Source of the DNA: Terrirhizobium terrae
Lineage (GTDB): Bacteria > Pseudomonadota > Alphaproteobacteria > Rhizobiales > Rhizobiaceae
Reading direction: 5' to 3'
Assembly: GCF_030323265.1 (NCBI RefSeq)
Contig: NZ_CP104992.1
Location: 3,447,501-3,511,500 of the forward strand
Length of the DNA stretch: 64,000 bases
The notes under the pieces were generated by a model. That model was not told the DNA's origin and did not search any database. It saw only the letters and a program-made list of their open reading frames with translations. Below, piece after piece: positions 1 through 9,240 of the stretch. Made by a program: the position numbers and the translations under genes. The first letter of the stretch is position 1; every line of letters starts with the position of its first letter.

Positions 1-2419
1 AGACCGACGAAAGAGCCGCGACCGCGATGCCGAAGACCATCGGGATGGCGAAGCTCGATACGGCGCTGCCGCCCCAGATTGCCATCGGCAGCATGCAGAG
101 GAATGCCGTTGCGGACGTGTAGAGGCTTCGTGCCAGCGTTTCGTTGATCGACAGGTCGATCAGGTCACGCAGCGGCATCTTCTTGTAGATACGCATGTTT
201 TCGCGCATGCGGTCATAGACCACGACCTTGTCGTTCACCGAATAGCCGACAAGTGTCAGCACGGCGGCGATGGCGGTCAGGTTGAAGTCGAGGCCGGCGA
301 TCGCAAAGAAGCCGACGGTCTTGGTGATGTCGAGGATCAGGGTCACGATCGCGCCGACCGCGAACGGCCATTCGAAGCGGACCCAGATGTAGATCATCAT
401 CGCGATGGAGGCCAGGAAGAGCGACAGGAAGCCGGCGATGGCGAGCTCTCCCGAAACCTTCGGGCCGACGACTTCTGTCCGCTCGACCTTGGCGGTCTGG
501 TCGATCTTGGTGACTTCTGCCTTCAGCTTCTCGACCGCAGCAGTCTGTGCTTCTTCGCCGCCGGCCTGGCGCTCGACGCGCACGAGAACGCGGTTATGCG
601 CACCGAATTCCTGCAGGCCGATTTCGCCGAGGCCGAGCTCGTTCAGGCCGGCACGGAAGGCGGCCAGATCGGTCTCGTTCTGAGTGGTGACTTCCATCTG
701 GATGCCGCCACGGAAGTCGACGCCGTAGTTCAGGCCGGGCTTGAAGAACAGGAAGACCGAGGCGATCGACAGGACAACCGAGACGCCGATGCCGACGAAA
801 CGGCCGCGCATGAAGCGGATCTTCGTGCCATCCGGGACGAGGTTGATCGGCAGAAGCGGCTTGATCTCGATCTTCTTCAGCTTGCGGCGGGCGGTGATGG
901 CGATCATGGCAACGCGCACGACCGAGACGGCGGTGAACATCGAGATCATGATGCCGAGGCCCATCGTCACGGCAAAGCCGCGGACCGGGCCGGAGCCGAA
1001 CCAGAAGAGAAGCACGGTTGCGATAAGCGCGGTGACGTTGGAGTCGACGATGGTCGAATAGGCGCGGGAGAAGCCCGCGTCGATGGCGGCAAAGGCACTC
1101 TTGCCCTTGCGGGTTTCTTCCTTGATGCGCTCGTTGATGAGAACGTTGGCGTCGACGGCGAGGCCGATACCGAGCACGACACCGGCGATGCCGGGCAGTG
1201 TCAGTGTCGAGCCGACCAGCGTCAGGCCTGCGAATGTCAGGATGACGTTGATGAGCAGCGCGGTGTTGGCGAGGATGCCCCAGAACCCGTAGAGGAAGAA
1301 CATGAAGCCGACAACCAGCAGGAAGCCGATGAAGCCGGTGAAGATACCCATTTCGATGGCGTCCGAACCAAGGTCGGCGCCGACGGTGCGTTCTTCGATG
1401 ACGGTCAGCTTGGCCGGCAGCGAGCCGGCACGCAGCAGGGCGGCCAGCGTCGATGTCTGCTGAGGCGTGAAGTCACCGGAGATCTGGCCGGAACCGCCGG
1501 TGATCGGCGTCTGGATGACCGGCGCGCTCAGCACTTTGTTGTCGAGCACGATGGCGAAGGGACGGCCGACATTGGCGGTGGTGATCTGAGCAAAGCGCGT
1601 CGCACCGGCGCTGTCGAATCTGAAGGAGACGATCGGCCGCTGGGTCTGCTGTTCGAAGGCGGCACGGGCATCCGTCAGGCGGTCGCCGGAAAGCTCGACG
1701 CGATCAAGAACCGGATATTCCTGGCCACGCTCGTCAGGAATCATGGTGACGCCGGGCTCACCGGGGTTGCCGAGCAGATGGAAGCTCATCTTCGCGGTCG
1801 AACCGAGAAGTTGGCGAAGACGGGACGGATCCTGTTCGCCGGGCAGCTGCACGAGGACGCGGTCTCCACCGACGCGCTGGATCGTCGGCTCGGCAACGCC
1901 GACCTGGTCGACACGCTGGCGGATGATCTCGAGGCTCTGCTCGACGGCAGCCGTGATATGGGCATTGATGCCCGCGTCGGTCTGGGCGATCGAAATCGAG
2001 TTTTCGCTCGGCGTCGTGATCTCCAGGTCAGTTCCGCCGACCGTGCCGAAGCCGACCGGGTTGGCGAGCGTCTGCAACTCGGTCACGGCTGCGTCGCGCT
2101 GCGCGGGGTCACGCAGGGTAACGAGGATGGCATCGCCCGCACGGCGGATCGCCGAGGTATTGATGTTCTTGTCGCGCAGGACGCGGCGGGTATCCTGGGT
2201 CAGGCTCTGGATGCGCTCGTTGATCAGGTCGGCGCGATCGACTTCGAGCACGAGGTGCGAACCGCCCCTCAGGTCGAGACCGAGCGATACCCGGCTATGC
2301 GGCAGCCAGGACGGCACGCGGTCGAGTGCCGACTGCGGAAGCACGTTCGGCAGGGCGACCAGAATGCCGAAAAAGATGATGAGGGCATAAGTCCCCACCA
2401 GCCACGGTGAATTTCTCAT
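1..2419 (-). CDS. secDF: Protein translocase subunit SecDF (fused), 3' end outside window
   Basis: Fused SecD and SecF, inner-membrane subunits that use the proton gradient to help SecYEG release exported proteins. Reading the minus strand from the ATG at 2419-2417 gives about 806 residues before the window edge; rhizobial fusions run to roughly 850, so only the C-terminus is missing. The SecD part has an N-terminal membrane helix, the signature SLGLDLRGGSHLVLEV near residues 47-62, a long periplasmic domain and a membrane cluster from about residue 350. SecF begins near residue 530 and carries its own FRGG signature (GVDFRGGIQMEV). I saw no frameshift. yajC, often next to secD, is not upstream here. 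Family assignment is secure. Confidence 0.95.
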   Translation of the reverse strand, partial: MRNSPWLVGTYALIIFFGILVALPNVLPQSALDRVPSWLPHSRVSLGLDLRGGSHLVLEVDRADLINERIQSLTQDTRRVLRDKNINTSAIRRAGDAILVTLRDPAQRDAAVTELQTLANPVGFGTVGGTDLEITTPSENSISIAQTDAGINAHITAAVEQSLEIIRQRVDQVGVAEPTIQRVGGDRVLVQLPGEQDPSRLRQLLGSTAKMSFHLLGNPGEPGVTMIPDERGQEYPVLDRVELSGDRLTDARAAFEQQTQRPIVSFRFDSAGATRFAQITTANVGRPFAIVLDNKVLSAPVIQTPITGGSGQISGDFTPQQTSTLAALLRAGSLPAKLTVIEERTVGADLGSDAIEMGIFTGFIGFLLVVGFMFFLYGFWGILANTALLINVILTFAGLTLVGSTLTLPGIAGVVLGIGLAVDANVLINERIKEETRKGKSAFAAIDAGFSRAYSTIVDSNVTALIATVLLFWFGSGPVRGFAVTMGLGIMISMFTAVSVVRVAMIAITARRKLKKIEIKPLLPINLVPDGTKIRFMRGRFVGIGVSVVLSIASVFLFFKPGLNYGVDFRGGIQMEVTTQNETDLAAFRAGLNELGLGEIGLQEFGAHNRVLVRVERQAGGEEAQTAAVEKLKAEVTKIDQTAKVERTEVVGPKVSGELAIAGFLSLFLASIAMMIYIWVRFEWPFAVGAIVTLILDITKTVGFFAIAGLDFNLTAIAAVLTLVGYSVNDKVVVYDRMRENMRIYKKMPLRDLIDLSINETLARSLYTSATAFLCMLPMAIWGGSAVSSFAIPMVFGIAVAALSSV

Positions 2420-2502
2420 TGTTCAAATCCTGTTGGGCCCCGACCGATGCTCGGATCGTGATGGCCATCAAATTTCATGCTGCCAGGCAACACATGCCTT
2501 GA

Positions 2503-2907
2503 TCAGGCGACAAGCGGTGGGGCACGGGGCAGGGCGCCCGGCCAGTTGATGCGCTTGACGAAAGGGCGCCGATAATCGAGAGCCCGGGCGGCCGCGTAGT
2601 GATGCGTCGCAATTTGGAAGAATGCCGGCGGCGGCAGGCCGTCATCGGTGGCGATATGGCCGCCGGAATTGTCCCTGCGCTCGGCAATGGTGACAGCGCG
2701 CAGGCTGTCGCGTTTTGTCAGCGTCGGAGATCTGTCGGACCGATCGTCGACCGGACGGGCTGCTGCAGCAAGATCCACATTGCGTGGAGCGCCGGCGAGC
2801 AGGCCGAAGAGAGCGATGAGGAATGCGGCGGCGAGAACCGGCAGGCGCGCGAGATCGCTCTGCGCGCGGTGTCCCTTTTTCCGTTTTGGTAGCGGCAATA
2901 CCGCCAT
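2503..2907 (-). CDS. Hypothetical small protein with N-terminal membrane segment
   Basis: Product not recognised. It has a basic N-terminus (LPKRKKGHRA), one hydrophobic stretch (LPVLAAAFLIALFGLLAG) that could be a membrane anchor or uncleaved signal, and a polar, Arg- and Pro-rich remainder. Two in-frame ATGs exist, at 2913 and 2907. The GGAG upstream is only 3 nt from the first but 9 nt from the second, so I chose 2907 (134 aa). It lies 83 nt upstream of secDF on the same strand and could be co-transcribed, but nothing shows a role in secretion. Confidence 0.45.
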   Translation of the reverse strand: MAVLPLPKRKKGHRAQSDLARLPVLAAAFLIALFGLLAGAPRNVDLAAAARPVDDRSDRSPTLTKRDSLRAVTIAERRDNSGGHIATDDGLPPPAFFQIATHHYAAARALDYRRPFVKRINWPGALPRAPPLVA

Positions 2908-3019
2908 CCGCATCGACTCCGGATATTAGAGTGTCCGAATTGTCCTCGGATGACGCCGCCTTCTAAAGGAGAGCGTCATCCCGGTCAACAAAACGAGCCA
3001 TCAAAGAGGCGCGAGGCGC

Positions 3020-3698
3020 TTAGCGGATCCGCTTTGCGGCGGGTTCCGGCACCAGTTCGCCGTTCAGGCGACGGTCGAGATAGTCCTCGCATTCTCCCAT
3101 CAGCGTTTCGACCTGGCCGTTGAAGAAGTGGTTGGCGTTCTCCACGGTCTTGTGCGTGATCAGAATGCCCTTCTGCGTCTTCAGCTTCTCGACGAGGCCG
3201 TTCACGTCCTTCTCGGGCGCAACCTTGTCCGAGATCACCGTTGATGATCAGGCCGGAGGACGGGCAGGGGGCGAGGAAGGAGAAGTCGTAGGTGTTCGGC
3301 TGCGGCGCGATCGACATGAAGCCTTCGATTTCCGGACGGCGCATCAGAAGCTGCATGCCGATCCAGGCGCCGAAGGAATAGCCGGCGACCCAACAGCTCT
3401 TCGAATCGGGATGCAGGCTCTGAACCCAGTCGAGCGCCGACGCCGCATCCGAAAGCTCGCCCGCGCCATGGTCGAATTCGCCCTGGCTGCGCCCGATGCC
3501 GCGGAAGTTGAACCGCAGCGTCGTGAAGCCGCGCTTCTGGAACATGTAGAAGAGCTGGTAGACGATCTGGTTGTTCATCGTGCCGCCGAACTGCGGGTGC
3601 GGGTGCAGGATGATCGCGATCGGGGCGCTCTTTTCCTGGGACGGCTGGTAGCGTCCTTCCAGGCGGCCGGCTGGGCCGTTGAAAATCACTTCGGGCAT
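3020..3698 (-). CDS. Alpha/beta hydrolase (frameshifted in this assembly)
   Basis: Alpha/beta hydrolase of the type widely annotated in rhizobia next to the suf operon; substrate unknown. The N-terminal frame shows HPHPQFGGTMNN, an oxyanion-type region, GIGRSQGEFDHG, and the nucleophile elbow GYSFGAWIG with Ser in G-x-S-x-G. The C-terminal frame starts near DKVAPEKDV and contains NANHFF, probably the catalytic His. The frames differ by one extra base at 3231-3236, where GAGATC stands in place of an expected GAGTC; removing it reads IINGDSDKVAP and gives 225 aa. Start chosen at 3698 because GGAG lies 5 nt upstream; an ATG at 3713 has poorer support. It is divergent from the suf operon. Confidence 0.85.
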
Positions 3699-3754
3699 CG
3701 GTACTCCGGTCAATCGTGTCCGGTTCCAACCTGTTCATCATGTCGGGTTTGACT

Positions 3755-3769
3755 TGACGAACTCGCTCA
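3755..3769 (+). promoter_or_regulatory. Candidate RirA operator (iron-rhodo box)
   Basis: TGA-N9-TCA (TGACGAACTCGCTCA) matches the rhizobial IRO box bound by the iron-responsive repressor RirA. It overlaps a plausible -35 hexamer (TTGACG, 3754-3759) paired at 17 nt with a -10 like TAGAAC (3777-3782). Placement before the suf operon agrees with published RirA control of suf genes in rhizobia. The match is short, so the context carries much of the weight. Confidence 0.6.
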
Positions 3770-3786
3770 GCTTTTCTAGAACTCAG

Positions 3787-3803
3787 TTTAGAACCATTCG
3801 AAA
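3787..3803 (+). promoter_or_regulatory. Candidate Irr operator (ICE motif)
   Basis: TTTAGAACCATTCGAAA matches the iron-control element TTTAGAA-N3-TTCTAAA of rhizobial Irr at 13 of 14 defined positions. It starts 17 nt after the IRO-type site and just downstream of the candidate -10, a repressor-like position. A further palindrome TTCTAGAA lies at 3774-3781. Irr repression of suf genes under iron limitation is known in Rhizobium. Confidence 0.65.
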
Positions 3804-3934
3804 TTGGGCATGCAGGCGCATTGCCCGTTGCGAAGTCTCTTAAGGCAAGCCCGGTCGAAATTTCAAGGAAAATGCGGCTTGGGGCGGCTTGCCTTTGATG
3901 ATGTGCTAATTTGGAACGAAAGCGCGATCAGGCA

Positions 3935-5101
3935 ATGGCGTTGCAGCGGACATATCTGGATTGGAATGCGACTGCTCCCTTGTCGGAGCCGGCTCGTATT
4001 GCCATGCTGGATGCGCTAGCTCTGCCTGGCAACGCTTCCTCCGTGCATGCGGAGGGCCGCTCGGCCCGCACAGGCGTGGAAAAGGCGCGACGTCAGGTCG
4101 CCGCTCTGGTCGGCGCCGAACCCGCGCACGTCACCTTTACCAGCGGCGCGACGGAAGCCGCCAACCATGTTCTGACGCCGGACTACCGCATGGGCCGCGC
4201 GCCCGTTGCGATCGGCCATCTTTACGTCTCCGCGATCGAGCATCCGGCAATCCGCGAGGGTGGACGATTTGCTGCCGAAAACGTGACCGAAGTGCCGGTG
4301 ACATCATTCGGGACGTTGGATCTGTCCGCCTTGGAAGATCTGCTCGCTCGTCACGACCAGGCATCCGGTATGCCGATGGTTGCGGTCATGCTCGTCAACA
4401 ATGAAACCGGCATCGTCCAGCCGGTCGCGGAAGCGGCGGCGCTTGCGCACAAATATCGCGGGCTGATGGTCGTCGATGCAGTTCAGGCCGCCGGCCGTTT
4501 ACCGCTCGACATCGGCGCCTTGGACGCGGATTTCCTGATCATCTCGTCTCACAAGATCGGTGGTCCCAAGGGCGTCGGTGCCCTGATTTCCCGGGGCGAG
4601 GTGCTGATGCCGAAGCCGCTCATCCGTGGTGGCGGGCAGGAAAAAGGTCACCGTTCGGGGACGGAGAATTTTCACGCGATCATAGGCTTCGGCGCGGCTG
4701 CTGATGTAATGTCTCAGGATATCGAGATGCGCATCGGCCGAATCGGCGCTCTGCGCGATCGCCTGGAGCGGTCGATGAAGGATGTCGCCCCCGACGTCGT
4801 CATTTATGGCGATGAGTTGTCGCGGGTCGCCAATACCAGCTTTTTCACTCTGCCCGGATTGAAGGGCGAGACCGGCCAGATCGCATTCGATCTGGAAGGC
4901 GTTGCGCTTTCGGCCGGTTCCGCATGCTCGTCCGGCAAGGTCGGCCAGAGCCATGTTCTGACCGCGATGGGCCGCGATCCGGATGTCGGTGCGCTGCGCA
5001 TCTCGCTCGGACCGGATACGACCGAAATGGATATCGACAAGGCGATCGCCGCCTTCGGAAAGATTGCCCAGCGCCGCAAGGCGCCGGGTCAGGCCGCGTA
5101 G
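3935..5101 (+). CDS. Cysteine desulfurase, IscS/NifS-like, first gene of suf operon
   Basis: PLP-dependent enzyme that removes sulfur from L-cysteine for Fe-S assembly. The product is 388 aa from the ATG at 3935; a TTG eight codons earlier also opens the frame but gives a non-conserved extension. The PLP lysine is K207 in SSHKIGGPKG, the sulfur-carrying cysteine is C331 in SAGSACSSGK, and the cofactor-binding SGATEAAN lies near residue 70. This is a group I (IscS-like) desulfurase; a second, SufS-type enzyme sits later in the operon. It corresponds to the gene called sufS2 or nifS in rhizobia. Transcription is probably controlled from the iron-responsive region just upstream. Confidence 0.93.
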   Translation: MALQRTYLDWNATAPLSEPARIAMLDALALPGNASSVHAEGRSARTGVEKARRQVAALVGAEPAHVTFTSGATEAANHVLTPDYRMGRAPVAIGHLYVSAIEHPAIREGGRFAAENVTEVPVTSFGTLDLSALEDLLARHDQASGMPMVAVMLVNNETGIVQPVAEAAALAHKYRGLMVVDAVQAAGRLPLDIGALDADFLIISSHKIGGPKGVGALISRGEVLMPKPLIRGGGQEKGHRSGTENFHAIIGFGAAADVMSQDIEMRIGRIGALRDRLERSMKDVAPDVVIYGDELSRVANTSFFTLPGLKGETGQIAFDLEGVALSAGSACSSGKVGQSHVLTAMGRDPDVGALRISLGPDTTEMDIDKAIAAFGKIAQRRKAPGQAA

Positions 5102-5102
5102 G

Positions 5103-5233
5103 CGGCGCCAAATTTGCGGAATGGCAATTTTCCGCTTGCCAAGAGGTGGGAAAACCGCCTTTTGGCGCCTACATGGGGGAGGCATTGTTTTCCCCGCAAG
5201 AATGACGGAATTGCCGGAATTTGAACCGGCAAC
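5103..5233 (+). other. Structured spacer between iscS-like gene and sufB
   Basis: The spacer holds several inverted repeats: GGCGCCAAA (5103-5111) pairs with TTTGGCGCC near 5160-5169, GCGGAA/TTCCGC forms a small internal hairpin, and TTGCCGG/CCGGCAA forms another just before the sufB ribosome site. There is no T-run, so a classical terminator is unlikely. It may tune or process the transcript between the desulfurase and the scaffold genes; this is inference. Confidence 0.35.
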
Positions 5234-5248
5234 ACAGGGAGTATGAAG

Positions 5249-6720
5249 ATGCCTGCTGTCCAGGAAACGATCGATCAGGTCCGTGGGATCGATATCGATC
5301 AGTACAAGTATGGCTTCGAGACATTCATCGAAGTGGACAAGGCGCCAAAGGGCCTTTCGGAAGACATCATTCGCTTCATTTCGGCCAAGAAGCAGGAGCC
5401 GGACTGGATGCTGGAATGGCGCCTCGACGCCTACAAGCGTTGGCTCACCATGGAAGAGCCCACCTGGGCGCGCGTCGATTATCCGAAGATCGATTTCAAC
5501 GACATCTATTACTATGCCGCGCCGAAGAACGTCACCGGCCCGGTGTCTTTGGATGAAGTCGATCCGGAACTGTTGAAGACCTACGAGAAGCTCGGCATTC
5601 CGCTGCGCGAGCAGGAAATCCTCGCTGGCGTGCAGACCTCCAAGGTCGCCGTCGACGCGGTCTTCGATTCCGTTTCCGTCGTGACGACCTTCAAGAAGGA
5701 ACTGCAGAAGGCCGGCGTGATCTTCATGTCGATCTCGGAAGCCATCCGCGAGCATCCCGAGCTGATCAAGCAGTATCTCGGCTCGGTCGTCCCGACCACC
5801 GACAACTACTATGCGACTCTGAACGCCGCCGTCTTCACCGACGGTTCCTTCGTCTTCGTGCCGAAGGGCGTTCGCTGCCCGATGGAGCTGTCCACCTACT
5901 TCCGTATCAACGAGAAGAACACTGGCCAGTTCGAGCGCACGCTGATCATCGCCGAGGAAGGCGCCTACGTGTCCTACCTCGAAGGCTGCACCGCGCCGCA
6001 GCGCGACGAAAACCAGCTTCACGCTGCCGTCGTCGAGCTTGTTGCGCTGGATGATGCCGAGATCAAGTATTCCACCGTCCAGAACTGGTTCCCGGGCGAC
6101 AAGGAAGGCAAGGGCGGCATCTACAACTTCGTCACCAAGCGCGGCGATTGCCGTGGCGCCCGTTCCAAGATCTCCTGGACCCAGGTCGAGACCGGTTCGG
6201 CGATCACCTGGAAATACCCGTCCTGCATCCTGCGCGGCGACGATCTCGCGCGGCGAGTTCTACTCGATCGCCGTCTCGAACGGTCACCAGCAGATCGACA
6301 GCGGCACGAAGATGATTCATCTCGGCAAGAACACGTCGAGCCGCATCATCTCCAAGGGCATTTCGGCAGGCGTGTCGCAGAACACCTATCGCGGCCAGGT
6401 TTCCATCCACCGCAAGGCGGACAACGCCCGCAACTTCACCAATTGCGATTCTGCTTCTGATCGGCGACAAGTGCGGCGCGCACACGGTGCCCTACATCGA
6501 GGTGAAGAATGCGGCGGCGCAGATCGAGCACGAGGCCACCACCTCGAAGATCTCCGACGACCAGAAGTTCTACGCCATGCAGCGCGGCATCCCGGAAGAA
6601 GAGGCGATCGCCCTGATCGTCAACGGCTTCGTCAAGGACGTCATCCAGCAGCTGCCGATGGAATTCGCCGTCGAAGCCCAGAAGCTGATCGGCATTTCGC
6701 TTGAGGGTAGTGTGGGGTAA
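5249..6720 (+). CDS. sufB: Fe-S cluster scaffold SufB (two frameshifts in this assembly)
   Basis: Scaffold subunit of the SufBCD complex, which builds Fe-S clusters in the cytoplasm with the SufC ATPase. The opening frame reads MPAVQETIDQV through WKYPSCILRGDD; the conserved region GEFYSIAVSNGHQQIDSG is in a second frame and LLIGDKCGAHTVPYIEVKN in a third. Two one-base gains explain this: GATCTC at 6242-6247 (expected GACTC) and GATTCTG at 6447-6453 (expected GATTCG). Removing both gives 489 aa, normal for SufB. The ATG at 5249 is preferred because GGGAG lies 7 nt before it; the ATG at 5243 is only 1 nt away. The stop overlaps the next start (TAATG). Confidence 0.93.
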
Positions 6721-6941
6721 TGAACGAAAAGGTCGAGAATCTCATCCTGGAGTATCTGCGCGCGATGCGCGCAGATATGGCGTCGATGAAGGAAGAGATG
6801 AGCGGAATGAGGGCCGAGATGCTTGTTATGCGCCAGCATATGGCAGGCCTTCTGGGCTCTCAGGTCCTCCATGATGGGGAACTCGCGACCATCAAAGTTC
6901 GCCTCGACAGAATCGAAAAACGCCTGGAGCTCGGCGAATAA
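6720..6941 (+). CDS. Small coiled-coil protein inside suf operon
   Basis: A 73-residue protein of unknown function. Almost the whole chain follows a seven-residue repeat with Met, Leu or Ile at core positions (MRADMAS, MKEEMSG, MRAEMLV, MRQHMAG, then LATIKVRLDRIEKRLEL), so a long parallel coiled coil is expected. No signal peptide or metal-binding cysteines are visible. Its ATG overlaps the sufB stop (TAATG), so it is probably translationally coupled to sufB, and sufC starts 40 nt later. It is not one of the standard Suf components; a suf-associated accessory role is inference from position only. Confidence 0.75.
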   Translation: MNEKVENLILEYLRAMRADMASMKEEMSGMRAEMLVMRQHMAGLLGSQVLHDGELATIKVRLDRIEKRLELGE

Positions 6942-6981
6942 ACCGCCCCTCCGTTTCGCTTGAACAGATAAGAGATTGAAA

Positions 6982-7737
6982 ATGCTTGAGATCAAGAACC
7001 TGCACGCACGCATCGCCGAAGACGGCACCGAGATCATTCGCGGCCTGAACCTCACCGTGAAGCCGGGCGAGATCGCCGCCATCATGGGCCCGAACGGCTC
7101 CGGCAAGTCGACGCTGTCCTACATTCTGTCGGGCCGCGAGGACTACGAAGTCACCGAGGGCGACATCACCTATAACGGAGAGAGCATTCTTGAGCTTGAC
7201 CCGGCCGAACGCGCCTCCAAGGGCATCTTCCTCGCCTTCCAGTACCCGGTCGAAATCCCGGGCGTCGCCACCATGCAGTTCCTCAAGGTCGCGATGAACG
7301 AGCAGCGCAAGGCGCGCGGTGAGGAAGAGCTGACGACGCCGGACTTCATGCGCCGCGTCAAGGAAGCTGCCGAAGGCCTCAAGATCGACCCCGCCATGCT
7401 GCGCCGTCCGCTGAACGTCGGCTTTTCCGGCGGTGAGAAGAAGCGCGCCGAAATCCTGCAGATGGCTCTGCTCGAGCCGACGCTCTGCGTCCTCGACGAG
7501 ACCGATTCCGGCCTCGACATCGATGCGCTGAAGATCGTCGCCGACGGCGTCAACGCGCTCCGTTCGCCGGACCGCGCCGTAATCGTCATCACCCACTACC
7601 AGCGCCTGCTCGACTACATCGTGCCGGACACCGTCCACGTTCTCTACAAGGGCCAGATCATCCGCTCGGGTGACAAGGAACTGGCCCAAGAACTGGAAGC
7701 CAACGGTTATGCCGACGTGATCGGGACTGCGGCCTGA
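6982..7737 (+). CDS. sufC: Fe-S assembly ATPase SufC
   Basis: ABC-type ATPase subunit of SufBCD, soluble rather than transport-linked. The product is 251 aa. Walker A is GPNGSGKS (about 36-43), the ABC signature FSGGEKKR (about 148-155) and Walker B LCVLDETDSGLD (about 168-179), with a switch histidine in VIVITHYQRLL. The DETDSGLD form, with T-D-S after the Walker B glutamate, is typical of SufC. The ATG at 6982 was chosen over an in-frame TTG at 6976. Reading frame is intact. Confidence 0.97.
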   Translation: MLEIKNLHARIAEDGTEIIRGLNLTVKPGEIAAIMGPNGSGKSTLSYILSGREDYEVTEGDITYNGESILELDPAERASKGIFLAFQYPVEIPGVATMQFLKVAMNEQRKARGEEELTTPDFMRRVKEAAEGLKIDPAMLRRPLNVGFSGGEKKRAEILQMALLEPTLCVLDETDSGLDIDALKIVADGVNALRSPDRAVIVITHYQRLLDYIVPDTVHVLYKGQIIRSGDKELAQELEANGYADVIGTAA

Positions 7738-7756
7738 GACCGGGAAGGATTTTGGC

Positions 7757-9041
7757 ATGAACATCCAAGCAAACCAGCCCGCCAGCAGGCTCACGGCCGC
7801 TGAAACGGCGCTAGTCGAGGCCTTCGCCGCTCAGATCGGCGAACTGCCCGGTAACGGTGCCGTCACCGGCACCCGCGACCGGCTGCTCGACGATCTGAAG
7901 AAGGCCGGCCTTCCGACCCGCCGGATCGAGATCCTGGCACTATACGGACCTCAAGAGCCTGTTGCGTGCCGTACCGGAACGCGCCACGGGCGGCGCAGCC
8001 GGTCCCGTCGATGCACTGGTGAGGGGATCTGCAGTTCTCGCCGTCCTGCACGGCGAAGCAGATGCAGCGGCCTCCATCGACGACGTGACAGTCACCGCCT
8101 ATCGCGACCAGCTCGCCGATGGTTCGGCCGTCGCCGGCCTGACAGCCCTCGACAAGGACGATGCGATCGGCCGCCTCAATGGCAGCTTCGTTCGCGATGG
8201 CCTGGCTCTGACGGTCGCGGCCAATGCCGAGATCGAAGATCCGATCGAGCTGCAGGCGCTGCATGGCGCCGGCCAGATCCATACGCGCTTCCCGGTATCG
8301 TTCTGTGCCGGTTCCAAGGCAACGATCGTCGAGCGTCACCTGGCGGTGACCGAAGATGCAGCACTCGTCTCGTCCGTCAGCGACATCGTCCTTGAAGACG
8401 GCGCCGACATCACCTGGATTATCCTGCAGCAGCAGGGCCCGGTTGACACGCATCTCGCTCAGATCCGCGTCTCGCTCGGTGCCGACGCCAAGCTGCGCCT
8501 TTACGTCGTCAATGCCGGCGGCAAGCTGGTGCGTCAGGAACTGCGCATCGAGGTTCAGGGCGAGGGTGCCGAACTGACGCTGCGCGGCGTCAACCTGCTC
8601 GGCGGCGACAGCCATACGGACGTCACGCTGGTGCTCGGCCACAATGTGCCGCACACCAACTCGACGGAAACCTTCCGCAATGTCGTGTTCGACAAGGCGA
8701 GCGGCGTGTTCCAGGGCATGATCAAAGTCGCGCCCGACGCCCAGAAGACCGACGCGAAGATGGCGTGCAACACGCTGCTCATGTCCGATGACGGAGATTT
8801 TTCCGTCAAGCCGGAGCTGGAAATCTTCGCCGACGACGTCATCTGTGGCCACGGTGCCACCGTTGCCGATACCGACCGCAACCATCTCTTCTACCTGATG
8901 GCTCGCGGCGTGCCGGAGAACAAGGCGCGCGCCATGCTGGTCAACGCCTTCGTCGCCGAGATCGTCGAGGAACTGGAAGACGAAAAGCTGGTCGAGCCCT
9001 TGGAAGAGGTCATCTCGACCTGGCTCGAAAAGCACGCCTGA
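7757..9041 (+). CDS. sufD: Fe-S assembly protein SufD (frameshifted in this assembly)
   Basis: Partner of SufB in the SufBCD scaffold, thought to help iron acquisition. The N-terminal frame runs from MNIQANQPASRL to about 7930; the remainder, including the conserved C-terminal block CGHGATVADTDRNHLFYLMARG, is in the next frame. A one-base gain at 7928-7933 (GAGATC for expected GAGTC) accounts for it: removing the A gives RRIESWHYTDLKSLLRAVPERA, a typical SufD sequence, and 427 aa overall. It starts 19 nt after sufC. Confidence 0.92.
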
Positions 9042-9072
9042 TATGGGGTGACGGAGGGGCAACCTCTCCTCC

Positions 9073-9158
9073 GTCATGCTCGGGCTTGTCCCGAGCATCT
9101 ACAACCGTCGATCGGGCTGTAACGTTAGCGGATCCTCGGGACAAGCCCGAGCATGACG
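9073..9158. repeat. Intergenic palindromic repeat (RIME-like) between sufD and sufS
   Basis: A 24-bp arm at 9073-9096 is repeated as a perfect reverse complement at about 9135-9158. Each arm is itself palindromic around CTCGGGCTTGTCCCGAG. A related element lies at 37377-37544. The family resembles rhizobial intergenic mosaic elements. It separates sufBCD from sufS by about 200 nt without an obvious terminator. Confidence 0.7.
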
Positions 9159-9240
9159 CGGTGGATGTGGCGATGCTTGCCGAAAGACTGTGATCTTCCA
9201 CGGCATCTTCGCCCAAGGGCACGATATGAAAGGGTCTGAC

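Noticed and set aside
596..2410. 604-aa open frame on the + strand
   Set aside because: Antisense to secDF; composition is Asp/Arg/Gly-rich shadow of high-GC codon bias with no family features.
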